From assembly GCA_020353135.1 (NCBI GenBank), contig CP070688.1, forward strand, positions 833,105 through 849,962: a stretch of DNA of 16,858 nucleotides, read 5' to 3'. The position numbers and the translations under genes were made by a program. The notes under the pieces are model-generated. The model ran no database searches, was not told the origin of the DNA, and was given only the letters and a program-made list of their open reading frames with translations. Positions 1 through 7,136 of the stretch are shown in pieces. The stretch is from Chloroflexota bacterium (GTDB lineage Bacteria > Chloroflexota > Anaerolineae > Promineifilales > Promineifilaceae). Positions within the stretch are counted from its first letter, which is position 1; the number at the start of each line of letters is the position of its first letter.

Positions 1-1
1 A

Positions 2-523
2 TCATCTGTCGACGTCGAGGGGCAGGTAACCGAAGGGGTCTACGACATGCTCGTCAAGACCAATCAAGGCCTGTACCTGGCTACGGCCGGCGAGAACTTT
101 GGCGACGGGACTTATGAGCTGGATGCGACCCAGATCGACGGCCCGTTGAACAATGGCTATGGTATGCTATTTCGAGTCGACGAAGCGAGTGACACCTTTT
201 ATGCTTTTGAAGTGAGCGGCGACGGATACATTTGGATCGGCTATTGCCGGGACCTGTGTGAATCTGAAGCCGTCGCCCTGGTGGGCGGCGACTGGTTTCG
301 ATCACCGGCCGTCAAGACCGGCCTACATGAAACGAACAACCTGAAAGTGATAGTTGATGGCAGCCGGATGACCTTCTTCGTCAACGGCCTCGAAGTGGGC
401 CGGGCAACTGACGATCGGCTGTCTGAAGGGGATGTGGCCGTCGTGGTGGAATCTCTTGGTGAACCCGGAGTACGGGTGGTTTTTGATAACTTCAGTCATA
501 TTCCATTGTCGGCCGGGCAGTAA
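2..523 (+). CDS. Extracytoplasmic concanavalin-like beta-sandwich protein, 5'-truncated
   Basis: The reading frame is open from base 2, so the gene begins left of the window; the ATG at 47 lies inside the conserved domain and is not the real start. The 173 visible residues align end to end with the C-terminal part of the next gene. Shared features are an NGYGxLFRVD stretch, FY..x.VS.DGY, a C-X3-C motif (YCRDLC), a DWF motif, MTFFVNGLEVG and a terminal FDNF near the stop. Such folds resemble the LamG/DUF1080-type carbohydrate-binding beta sandwiches that are common in secreted proteins, but no catalytic residues are recognisable and the ligand is unknown. By analogy with the neighbour, the missing N-terminus probably carries a membrane anchor. 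The stop is TAA at 521-523, and a 92-base gap separates it from the paralogue. I am confident it is coding and less confident of the fold. Confidence 0.8.
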   Translation, partial: SSVDVEGQVTEGVYDMLVKTNQGLYLATAGENFGDGTYELDATQIDGPLNNGYGMLFRVDEASDTFYAFEVSGDGYIWIGYCRDLCESEAVALVGGDWFRSPAVKTGLHETNNLKVIVDGSRMTFFVNGLEVGRATDDRLSEGDVAVVVESLGEPGVRVVFDNFSHIPLSAGQ

Positions 524-615
524 CGGGCGTGCTCTGGGTGCAATTCGTAGGCCTGGTACTGACGATTGCCGACGACATTCCTTACCGATCGCCCAGCTTC
601 TCAGAGCAGAAGTAA

Positions 616-1290
616 ATGACGCGCAGAAGCAGAAGAGCTCTCATTTCGATCGTTGCCTTGAGTATCGCTTTGCTGCTGGTTCTGGTTTGGTGGCTTTTGC
701 CCCAACTGCTATCGCCGGTCGAAACAGAACCATATGCAGAAAGTTTCGACGAAGTCGGCAGCTGGACGGCCGGTGAGGGCGCCAGTTCTGAGGGCCGGGT
801 CGCCGACGGCGTCTATGAGATGATTGTCGACGTTAGCGGTGATAGCTTCTGGACGACGGCTGGACGCAAATTCGCCGACGGCATCTACCAGGTCGAAGCA
901 ACGCCCCTGGAGGGCACCGAAGATAACGGGTATGGTTTGTTATTTCGCGTCGATGCTGCTTCCGAACGGTTCTATATGTTGAAGGTTAGCAGCGATGGCT
1001 ACGTGTTCGCCGGATTATGTTCGGACAGTTGCGCCGGCCAGCAAGCCCTGGTCGACCGCGACTGGTTTGGTTCCCAGGCCGTGGTCCCAGGTCTCGGGGC
1101 GACCAATACACTGCGTGTCGTGGCCGCAGAATCTGATTTGACATTTTTTGTCAACGACGTCGAGGTGGGTCATGCGGTCGACGAGACGCTGGAAGCCGGT
1201 GATATTGGCCTAATCGCCGAGACATTTACGCCCGGCGGCCTGCGAGTGGCGTTTGACAATTTCACGGTCATGCCCCTCGGTGGCGAGTGA
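616..1290 (+). CDS. Membrane-anchored concanavalin-like beta-sandwich protein (paralogue of the preceding gene)
   Basis: This 224-residue protein starts with a basic N-terminus (MTRRSRR) and one hydrophobic helix at about residues 8-30. It lacks a lipobox cysteine, so it is probably a signal anchor with the rest outside the membrane. Residues about 55-220 form one beta-rich domain with NGYGLLFRVD, FYMLKVSSDGY, C-X3-C (LCSDSC), DRDWF, LTFFVNDVEVG and AFDNF, matching the truncated upstream protein motif for motif. By eye the two share roughly 40-50% of positions, which points to tandem duplication. The fold resembles LamG/DUF1080-like sugar- or surface-binding sandwiches. No enzyme signature is visible, and the function is unknown. 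The ribosome binding site is weak (AGCAGAAG before ATG). The 92-base spacing suggests co-transcription with the first copy. Confidence 0.85.
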   Translation: MTRRSRRALISIVALSIALLLVLVWWLLPQLLSPVETEPYAESFDEVGSWTAGEGASSEGRVADGVYEMIVDVSGDSFWTTAGRKFADGIYQVEATPLEGTEDNGYGLLFRVDAASERFYMLKVSSDGYVFAGLCSDSCAGQQALVDRDWFGSQAVVPGLGATNTLRVVAAESDLTFFVNDVEVGHAVDETLEAGDIGLIAETFTPGGLRVAFDNFTVMPLGGE

Positions 1291-1483
1291 GGGCGCCGGC
1301 ATCCATATCGATCCGGCGATCTCAGCCCTGGACAATTGATACTAGCATAAGAATAGTCGCCGGCCTACTTTGCGGCCGGTACCATTGCACAGTAGCACGC
1401 ATTACTGCACGAATAACAACGGCACCGTAGCCTGTTTACACTGTCAGCGGGCGCTTTCACCTTCACGGAGTTATGGATAGTTG
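1291..1483. other. Intergenic region upstream of the 2-oxoacid dehydrogenase operon
   Basis: This stretch of about 190 bases holds no credible gene. It contains a CCGGCC/GGCCGG hairpin (1360-1379, 8-base loop, no T-run after it) and a GCAC word three times at about 1386-1415 (TTGCACAGTAGCACGCATTACTGCAC). The dehydrogenase promoter must lie here or upstream. I could not find a -35/-10 pair with acceptable spacing: TGGACA at 1329 and TTTACA near 1436 each lack a partner. GGAG at 1467-1470 serves as the ribosome binding site for the gene that follows. Confidence 0.4.
1360..1379. other. GC-rich hairpin, possible weak terminator
   Basis: A perfect 6-bp stem CCGGCC/GGCCGG encloses the loop TACTTTGC. 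It sits 69 bases after the paralogue's stop codon and could end that transcript. No T-tract follows on either strand, and GGCCGG-type words are very frequent in this genome, so chance is a real alternative. Confidence 0.3.
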
Positions 1484-3898
1484 ATGATTCACGAAATCAA
1501 AGACGTCGAGCTGTCTCAGTATTTGTTACAGGTCGACGAGATATTGAAAGATTATCGCCTGGCGTACATGAGTCGCCAGGTCAGCCTCATCGGCCGCCGC
1601 GAAGCGTTGAGCGGCAAAGCCAAGTTCGGCATCTTCGGCGATGGCAAAGAGGTTGCCCAAGTCGCCATGGCCAAGGTATGGCGACTTGGAGATTTTCGAT
1701 CTGGCTACTACCGTGACCAAACCTTGATGTTTGCCCTTGGCTTGGTCACCGTTCGCGAGTTTTTCGGCCAGCTATACGCCGATGTGGACAACGATCCGCA
1801 TTCGGGCGGCCGCCAGATGAACGCCCACTTCGCGTCGCGCCTCCTATACGAGGACGGTAGTTGGAAGCGTCAGATCGAGAGCTACAATACGTCGGCCGAT
1901 TTATCGCCCACTGCGTCACAAATGCCCCGTCTGGTTGGCCTGGCCTACGCGTCGCGTTTGTATCGCGCGCTTGACGAACTCAAGTATCTCACTTCGTTTT
2001 CAGAGAACGGCAATGAAGTCGCCTTTGGTACTATCGGCAATGCCAGTTGCGCCGAGGGTTTGTTCTGGGAGGCGATCAACGCTATCGGTGTCCTGAAGGG
2101 GCCACTGGTCATGTCCATCTGGGACGACGGCTACGGTATTTCGGTGCCCAACGAATACCAGGTCGTAAAATCCAGTATCTCCGAAGCGCTGGCAGGCTTT
2201 CAGCGTGAACCGGGTTCAAGGGAGGGATACGATATCTATGTCGTCCGAGCCTGGGACTATCCGGCCCTGATCGAAACGTACCGCCAGGCGACCGCGACCG
2301 CTCGCCGGGAACACGTGCCGGCCATCATTCACGTCATCGAGACGACGCAGCCCCAAGGTCATTCGACCTCGGGCAGTCACGAACGATACAAGTCGCCCGA
2401 GCGCCTGGAGTGGGAACGGGCCAATGACTGTGTCCTACATATGCGCCTTTGGATGGTCGAGCAGGATCTGGCCGCAGACGACGAGCTAGATCAACTCGAG
2501 CGACAGATCAAGAATGAAGTAGAACAGACCCGGATTGAAGCCTGGGATACTTTTATCGGCCCAGTGCGCGAGGAACAGCGTGCCTTAGCCGAAATCCTGG
2601 ACCAGTCGTGCGCCGGCACGCGGCCGGCCGAGGAGCTGGGGTACATTCGCCAGAAACTTTTACGAGCGCCCGTTGCCAGCCGGCGCCAGATCATGGCCTC
2701 GATCCGCGATGCATTGATCCTGCTGCGAGACGAAGATGCCAATTGCCGGCAGCCGCTAGTGGCCATCAAACGACGTCTGGAAAGCGAGGGACGCATCCGC
2801 TATGCCTCGCACTTGTTTGACGAATCGGCCGGGTCTGCGCTCCGTGTTCCCGAAGAAAAGCCGATCTATGACAAAGATTCGCCCTTGATCAACGGCTTCG
2901 ATCTGCTGAATCGAGCCTTCGACGACATGTTGGCCCGTGAACCACGCCTGGTTGCCTTCGGCGAGGACGTCGGCCGCCTAGGCGATGTCAACCAGGGATT
3001 CGCCGGATTGCAGGCCAAGTACGGCAAGCTACGCGTGGCCGACACAGGCATCCGAGAGGCAACTATCGTGGGCCAGGCGATTGGCCTGGCTTTGCGCGGC
3101 TTGCGGCCGATGGCCGAGATCCAGTACCTCGATTATCTACTTTATGCTTTGCAGACCATTTCGGACGACCTGGCTACCTTGCACTGGCGCACCAAAGGTG
3201 GGCAAAAGGCGCCGGTTATCATCCGCACACGCGGCCATAGATTAGAAGGTATTTGGCACTCAGGCTCGCCGATGGCCGGCATTATCAACCTGGTGCGCGG
3301 GATACACGTATTGGTGCCACGAAACATGACCCAGGCTGTCGGCTTTTACAATACGTTGTTGCAGGCCGAAGAGCCGGGCCTGGTGGTTGAGGTGCTAAAC
3401 GGTTATCGTCTCAAGGAACGGTTACCCCAGAATCTGGAAACCATGACCGCTCCGCTAGGTGTGCCCGAAATTCTGCGGCCCGGCGAAGATGTGACCCTGG
3501 TGACTTATGGCGCCTTATGCCGCATCTCCCTTGAGGCGGCCGAACTTCTGAGCAAGGTCGGCATTGAGGTCGAGGTGATCGACGTCCAGAGTCTCTTGCC
3601 ATTTGACTCCGGAAGGCTCATCGTGAGCTCGCTCAAGAAGACCGGCCACATTGTCTTCGTCGACGAGGATGTGCCCGGCGGGACGACGGCCTATATGATG
3701 CAAGAAGTGTTGGAGAAACAAGGCGGATTCTGGTGGCTGGACTCTAAACCACGGACTCTTACCGCCGCGGCGCACCGGCCGGCTTACGGTTCGGATGGCG
3801 ACTACTGGTCAAAGCCCAATGTTGAAGGGATATTTGAACTCATTTATGAATTGATGAATGAGGTCGATCCGGCCGGCTACCCCATATTCTACGATTAA
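1484..3898 (+). CDS. 2-oxoacid dehydrogenase E1 component, fused alpha and beta subunits
   Basis: This cytoplasmic thiamine-diphosphate enzyme performs the oxidative decarboxylation step of a 2-oxoacid dehydrogenase complex and passes the acyl group to the lipoyl arm of E2. Counting from a TTG at 1481 (805 aa), residues about 20-330 are the alpha part: YYRDQT, QMNAHFASR, the ThDP/metal segment at 186-218, and a GHS...Y loop at about 293-303 like the phosphorylation loop of E1 alpha. A helical linker follows, then the beta part from about residue 468. The beta part has FGEDVG with Glu495, WHSGSPMAG at 592-600, and the beta C-terminal transketolase-like domain (LVTYGALC, DVQSLLPFD, VDEDVPGG). 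The metal segment reads GNAS...WDDGY rather than GDG...NN. Fused E1s of this layout are known in several phyla, and I recall the same variant in them. The substrate (branched-chain 2-oxoacid, pyruvate or 2-oxoglutarate) cannot be fixed from sequence; branched-chain type is the best guess. GGAG at 1467-1470 lies 13 bases before ATG 1484 and 10 before TTG 1481, so either start is possible. E2 follows after 44 bases. Confidence 0.95.
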   Translation: MIHEIKDVELSQYLLQVDEILKDYRLAYMSRQVSLIGRREALSGKAKFGIFGDGKEVAQVAMAKVWRLGDFRSGYYRDQTLMFALGLVTVREFFGQLYADVDNDPHSGGRQMNAHFASRLLYEDGSWKRQIESYNTSADLSPTASQMPRLVGLAYASRLYRALDELKYLTSFSENGNEVAFGTIGNASCAEGLFWEAINAIGVLKGPLVMSIWDDGYGISVPNEYQVVKSSISEALAGFQREPGSREGYDIYVVRAWDYPALIETYRQATATARREHVPAIIHVIETTQPQGHSTSGSHERYKSPERLEWERANDCVLHMRLWMVEQDLAADDELDQLERQIKNEVEQTRIEAWDTFIGPVREEQRALAEILDQSCAGTRPAEELGYIRQKLLRAPVASRRQIMASIRDALILLRDEDANCRQPLVAIKRRLESEGRIRYASHLFDESAGSALRVPEEKPIYDKDSPLINGFDLLNRAFDDMLAREPRLVAFGEDVGRLGDVNQGFAGLQAKYGKLRVADTGIREATIVGQAIGLALRGLRPMAEIQYLDYLLYALQTISDDLATLHWRTKGGQKAPVIIRTRGHRLEGIWHSGSPMAGIINLVRGIHVLVPRNMTQAVGFYNTLLQAEEPGLVVEVLNGYRLKERLPQNLETMTAPLGVPEILRPGEDVTLVTYGALCRISLEAAELLSKVGIEVEVIDVQSLLPFDSGRLIVSSLKKTGHIVFVDEDVPGGTTAYMMQEVLEKQGGFWWLDSKPRTLTAAAHRPAYGSDGDYWSKPNVEGIFELIYELMNEVDPAGYPIFYD

Positions 3899-3927
3899 AT
3901 GGCCAGGCAAACGGCGGCCTGGACGAG

Positions 3928-3942
3928 AAGGGAGAAAGGTGA
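3928..3942 (+). promoter_or_regulatory. Strong ribosome binding site of the E2 gene
   Basis: AAGGGAG at 3928-3934 lies 8 bases before ATG 3943, with a second purine run AAAGG just downstream. It fixes the E2 start and indicates efficient translation from the shared E1-E2 transcript. Confidence 0.65.
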
Positions 3943-5256
3943 ATGGCAACTGAGGTAATCATGCCCAGCTTGGGCGAGAGCGTCTTTGAAGGCACGATCG
4001 CTACCTGGCTCAAGCGCGAAGGGGATCAGGTTGAGCAATACGAGCCTATCCTGGAGATCGAGACTGACAAGGTGACGACCGAGGCGACGGCCGAGGTGGC
4101 CGGTACCTTGTTGAAAATCCTGGTAGGCGAAGGGTCGACTGTCGAAGTAGGTACGGTATTGGCTTACATCGGCCGGCCGGGCGACGAGATAGGCGCGGTA
4201 CCTGAAGAAGATGCAGCGCCCGCCTCCAAAGAGCCGGCAGTTACCCCTGACGCGGAGCCGGCTATGGTCGCCTCGCCCGGGCCAGCCCGGTTGGTTAGTA
4301 ATGGTCCGAGCGATGGATCCGCTGCAAGACCATATAGCGGGCGAATTAGCCCCGTTGTCGGCCGCATCGCGGCGGAGCACGACGTCGATTTGAATCAGGT
4401 AACCGGCACCGGCCGCCATGGCCGTATCACCAAGAAAGATATCCTGGCCTTCGTCGAACAGGAAGGCCAGATGGCGGCGCCAGCTAGCGATAAATTACAA
4501 GAACGCCAAACGGCGCTGGCGGCGCCCGTAGTCGCCGAAGTGACACAGCGCCTCGCGGAGCCGGCGGCGACGCCGGCCGTTCCCGGCGAGGTGCTGGCAT
4601 TGAGCTCTATGCGCCGGGCGATAGCCGAGCACATGGTGCGCAGCAAACATACCAGTCCCCATGTCACCACCGTGTTTGAAGTGGATTTCGGCGCCGTTGC
4701 CGCGCACAGGGCGGCCAATAAGGCGCGGTTCGCCCAAGGCGGCGCCAATCTAACCTTTACCGCCTACGTCGTGGCCACCATCGTTCAGGCGCTCAGGGCG
4801 CACCCTCTGGTCAATAGCAGTTGGACGGACCAGGGCATCCAGCTGCATGATCAGATCAATATTGGCATGGCCACGGCCATAGATGATGGGCTTATCGTGC
4901 CGGTGGTGAAACAGGCTGATGGGCTAAGCCTGCTTGGCCTGGCTCGAGCGGTCAACGATTTGGCCGGCCGGGCGCGCAGGAATCAATTGCTGCCCGACGA
5001 AGTGCAGGGCGGAACATTCACCTTGACGAATCACGGCGTCTCGGGCAGCCTCTTCGCCACGCCGATCATAAACCAACCGCAATGTGGCATTCTGGGTATG
5101 GGCAAGATTGAGAAGCGAGTGAAGGTCATCGACGACGCTATCGCCATCCGGCTCATGGCCTATGCCAGCCTAACCTTCGATCATCGCATCCTCGACGGGG
5201 CCACGGCCGACTACTTCATGAGCAGTTTCAAGGAAACGATTGAGACTTGGTCCTGA
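3943..5256 (+). CDS. Dihydrolipoamide acyltransferase, E2 of a 2-oxoacid dehydrogenase complex
   Basis: E2 forms the core of the complex and transfers the acyl group from its lipoyl arm to CoA. The 437 residues show the full standard order. A single lipoyl domain spans 1-78, with the lipoylated Lys43 in ETDKV. An Ala/Pro-rich hinge follows. The peripheral subunit-binding domain is at about 134-172 (RISPVVGRIAAEH through TGTGRHGRITKKDIL). A second hinge leads to the catalytic domain from about 216, ending with the active-site motif DHRILDG (His414, Asp418). GTFTLTNHG and TPIINQPQ are also typical. The ETDKVTTE lipoyl motif is the form usual in branched-chain and 2-oxoglutarate E2s. The gene lies 44 bases behind the fused E1 and surely shares its transcript. 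No E3 (lipoamide dehydrogenase) gene follows: the next gene is on the opposite strand 22 bases away, so E3 must be supplied from elsewhere. Confidence 0.96.
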   Translation: MATEVIMPSLGESVFEGTIATWLKREGDQVEQYEPILEIETDKVTTEATAEVAGTLLKILVGEGSTVEVGTVLAYIGRPGDEIGAVPEEDAAPASKEPAVTPDAEPAMVASPGPARLVSNGPSDGSAARPYSGRISPVVGRIAAEHDVDLNQVTGTGRHGRITKKDILAFVEQEGQMAAPASDKLQERQTALAAPVVAEVTQRLAEPAATPAVPGEVLALSSMRRAIAEHMVRSKHTSPHVTTVFEVDFGAVAAHRAANKARFAQGGANLTFTAYVVATIVQALRAHPLVNSSWTDQGIQLHDQINIGMATAIDDGLIVPVVKQADGLSLLGLARAVNDLAGRARRNQLLPDEVQGGTFTLTNHGVSGSLFATPIINQPQCGILGMGKIEKRVKVIDDAIAIRLMAYASLTFDHRILDGATADYFMSSFKETIETWS

Positions 5257-5278
5257 GTCGATCACTCTGGGCAGAAAT

Positions 5279-6082
5279 CTAGGCGGCGCTCGACCGGCGG
5301 ATCTCGTAGAGTAAGAGGCCGGCCGCCACGGCCAGGTTCAGCGATGAAGCCGCTCCGGCCATGGAGATAGCTACCGTGAACTCGCTGGCGGCCGTAACCG
5401 ACGCCGGCAGTCCAGCGCCTTCATTACCGAGCAGCAGCAAAACCGGTAACTGGTAGTTGGCCTCGTCGGAGGGAGTTGCGCCACTGGCCGAACTGGCAAC
5501 CGTCAACAGATCCGATGATTCAGCCCAGCTAAACAGGGCTTCGCTGTCTGCTATCTGGCTGAGCGAGAGCGAAAAAAGCGCGCCCATGCTGGCCTTAACC
5601 GCCGATGGGTGAAACGGATCGACGGAATCGCCGACTAGAATCACTCCTCGGGCGCCAATCGCGTCCATGGTGCGCATGATGGTTCCCAGATTGCCGGGCT
5701 CGGCCGCTTCGAACAGGGCCACGAAGATATCATCGGCGCCGGCGGTTAGGTCCGCCAAATCGGTCCATTGAGCCCGGACAATGGCCCCCAGGCCGACAGG
5801 ATTGTCCCGGCCGGAGATCGAGGCGAACACCGGCGCAGAAACGGCCTGGAGCCTAGTTCCCAACTGTTCTCGTCGGCGCAGCATGTTCCAAGCGACGTCA
5901 CTGGTCAACAGGGCCGGGCAATAGATGATTGTCTCGATGGGTGCATTGGCCTCCACGGCCGAAAGTACCACGCGCAGACCTTCGACAAAATAAAGGCCAT
6001 CCTGCCGGCGATATTTCTTCTGGCGTAAGCGCTTGACGCGTTTTATGAGCGGGTTGCTGAAGCTTGATATCTGGTCGACCAT
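5279..6082 (-). CDS. TrmH/SpoU family RNA 2'-O-ribose methyltransferase
   Basis: Members of this family use S-adenosylmethionine to methylate the 2'-O of a ribose in rRNA or tRNA, with a trefoil-knot SPOUT fold. The 267 residues fit the RlmB/TsnR-like two-domain layout. The N-terminal substrate-binding domain spans 1-105 (begins SSFSNPLIKRVKRLR, has FVEGLR at 32-37). The catalytic domain carries motif 1, EPGNLGTIMRT (128-138), motif 2, LLLGNEGAGLP (216-226), and motif 3, SSLNLAVAAGLLLYE (246-260). The catalytic Arg and Asn of the family are Arg137 and probably Asn131 or Asn249. Which RNA position it modifies cannot be told. It converges with E2 (22-base gap) and diverges from the ASCH gene; its probable promoter overlaps that gene's -10 box. 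No clear Shine-Dalgarno sequence precedes the start. Confidence 0.93.
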   Translation of the reverse strand: MVDQISSFSNPLIKRVKRLRQKKYRRQDGLYFVEGLRVVLSAVEANAPIETIIYCPALLTSDVAWNMLRRREQLGTRLQAVSAPVFASISGRDNPVGLGAIVRAQWTDLADLTAGADDIFVALFEAAEPGNLGTIMRTMDAIGARGVILVGDSVDPFHPSAVKASMGALFSLSLSQIADSEALFSWAESSDLLTVASSASGATPSDEANYQLPVLLLLGNEGAGLPASVTAASEFTVAISMAGAASSLNLAVAAGLLLYEIRRSSAA

Positions 6083-6097
6083 AGTAACGATCCCAAC

Positions 6098-6125
6098 ACT
6101 ATAATAGCAGTAAAGAGTTGGTCAC
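6098..6125 (-). promoter_or_regulatory. Probable sigma70-type promoter of the TrmH gene
   Basis: Read on the minus strand, GTGACC (plus 6120-6125) as -35 is followed after 16 bases by TATAGT (plus 6098-6103) as -10. This would start transcription about 9 bases before the TrmH ATG, a very short leader that fits the lack of a ribosome binding site. The -10 overlaps the plus-strand TATAAT at 6100-6105. Confidence 0.45.
6100..6105 (+). promoter_or_regulatory. Consensus -10 box, probable promoter of the ASCH gene
   Basis: TATAAT lies 40 bases before the ASCH ATG in a 63-base divergent gap. The -35 is weak (TCGACC at 6075-6080 with 19-base spacing). GGGAGG at 6136-6141 then gives a strong ribosome binding site 4 bases before ATG. 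Confidence 0.5.
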
Positions 6126-6145
6126 GGCAGCCTGCGGGAGGCACA

Positions 6146-6625
6146 ATGAACATTCAGAGTGATACTATTGCAGCGTTCTGGTCCTCTTATCTAGAGTCAA
6201 GGGGGCAATCGCCAGAAGATGCTGGCGGGCCGCCGGAAGCCTGGGGTTTCGGCGACAGCCCGGAAATGGCCGACGATCTGGGCCGGCTGGTCGTCAATGG
6301 CATCAAGACGGCCACCTGTTCGTTACTGTGGGAATACGAGGCCGATGGCGAAACACTTCCAGCAGAAGGCGATCTGAGCATAATCTTGGACGGCAGCGGC
6401 CGGCCTCTGTGCCTTATCGAGACGACCGAGGTGCGGACCAGAGCTTACGATGAGGTGGACGCACAGTTCGCTTACGATGAAGGTGAAGGCGACCGCTCTC
6501 TGGCTTACTGGCGAGACGCTCATTGGCGTTACTTCAGCCGGCTTTGCCAGACAGTCGGGCGCACTCCGTCACACAGTATGCCATTGGTTTACGAACGATT
6601 TATGGTGGTCTATAGACCGCCGTGA
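6146..6625 (+). CDS. ASCH domain protein (PUA-like fold)
   Basis: The 159 residues match the stand-alone bacterial ASCH family. An N-terminal helical part has FWSSYL and WGFGDSPEMADDL. It is followed by GIKTATCSLLWEYE (residues about 52-65), where the KTAT-S motif is the hallmark. Then come GDLSIILDGSGRPLCLIETTEV, a beta-barrel strand pair, and an acidic FAYDEGEGDRSLAYWRDAHWRYF stretch typical of the C-terminal part. ASCH/PUA-like folds bind RNA or modified nucleotides, and some stand-alone members have been reported as ribonucleases or amidohydrolases acting on acetylated cytidine. Here the substrate is unknown. The start is fixed by a strong GGGAGG. The 3' end overlaps the convergent thioesterase gene by 16 bases. 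Confidence 0.88.
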   Translation: MNIQSDTIAAFWSSYLESRGQSPEDAGGPPEAWGFGDSPEMADDLGRLVVNGIKTATCSLLWEYEADGETLPAEGDLSIILDGSGRPLCLIETTEVRTRAYDEVDAQFAYDEGEGDRSLAYWRDAHWRYFSRLCQTVGRTPSHSMPLVYERFMVVYRPP

Positions 6626-7053
6626 TCGCCGGCCGCCAGGTCCGCCTCCCACTTCTCACGCAACGCGGTTGGGATGCGAACCGGGTGATACCTCTCGAAA
6701 TCCATGAAGTAGCCTATCTGGCAGGCCGTTGCCGCCACGACCTCGCCGCGGCAAATCTCGGCCTCGACCTGCCAACGCGCCCTGCTCAGCTTGCTGACCC
6801 ACATCCGGCCGATTGCTTCTTCGAACAGCCGCAAAGGCTGGCGATAGGTGATTTCGGTCTTTTCGAGAATCGGCGATTGCTTGAGGGCGAGCAACTCTTG
6901 CATCGGATAGTGCTCGTTCATTAGCTCCAACCGCAAGTCCTCCAGCCAGCGTATGTAGACCGCATTATGCGCTATTTGTGCGTAATCCACGTCATATGTC
7001 TTGACTAGGATGGGTAGCTCGACGAGCAGAGGTCTGGGCGCGCTTCTTGACAT
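6610..7053 (-). CDS. Acyl-CoA thioesterase, 4HBT hotdog family
   Basis: This 147-residue single hotdog-domain enzyme hydrolyses an acyl-CoA or acyl-ACP thioester; members include YbgC and 4-hydroxybenzoyl-CoA thioesterase. The signature is TYDVDYAQIAHNAVYIRWLEDLR at about 19-41. Its second aspartate (Asp23) aligns with the catalytic aspartate of the family, and NAVYIRWLE forms the start of the hot-dog helix. The central ITYRQPLRLFE and the closing YFMDFERYHPVRIP also fit. The substrate is unknown. A purine run AGGTAAAG precedes the ATG at an acceptable distance. It is the last of four minus-strand genes (folC, lon, DUF1028, this one), 76 bases behind DUF1028. Its tail overlaps the end of the ASCH gene. 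Confidence 0.9.
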   Translation of the reverse strand: MSRSAPRPLLVELPILVKTYDVDYAQIAHNAVYIRWLEDLRLELMNEHYPMQELLALKQSPILEKTEITYRQPLRLFEEAIGRMWVSKLSRARWQVEAEICRGEVVAATACQIGYFMDFERYHPVRIPTALREKWEADLAAGDHGGL

Positions 7054-7080
7054 GTTTCGTCTTTACCTAGTGACGTCGTT

Positions 7081-7136
7081 GGAGTTTGGCGGTCAGTGAA
7101 TTTGCAAGGGCGATTCTTTTAACCGCAAACTACTCC
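7081..7136 (-). other. Imperfect inverted repeat spanning the end of the DUF1028 gene
   Basis: The arms GGAGTTTGGCGGT (7081-7093) and ACCGCAAACTACTCC (7122-7136) pair with small bulges around a 28-base loop. The stem includes the stop codon of DUF1028. It may be an intercistronic hairpin or weak terminator before the thioesterase gene; no T-tract follows. Confidence 0.3.

Noticed and set aside
47..49. ATG 47 as the start of the first gene
   Set aside because: The frame is open to the window edge, and the residues before it (EGQVTEGVYD) align with the paralogue, so the gene is truncated rather than starting here.
1329..1357. TGGACA followed by AT-rich sequence as promoter of the E1 gene
   Set aside because: No -10 hexamer of acceptable quality occurs at 16-18 bases; nearest candidates are 13-14 bases away.
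3895..4419. Minus-strand open frame of 174 residues opposite the start of E2
   Set aside because: It overlaps the conserved lipoyl domain on the other strand and shows no recognisable motif.
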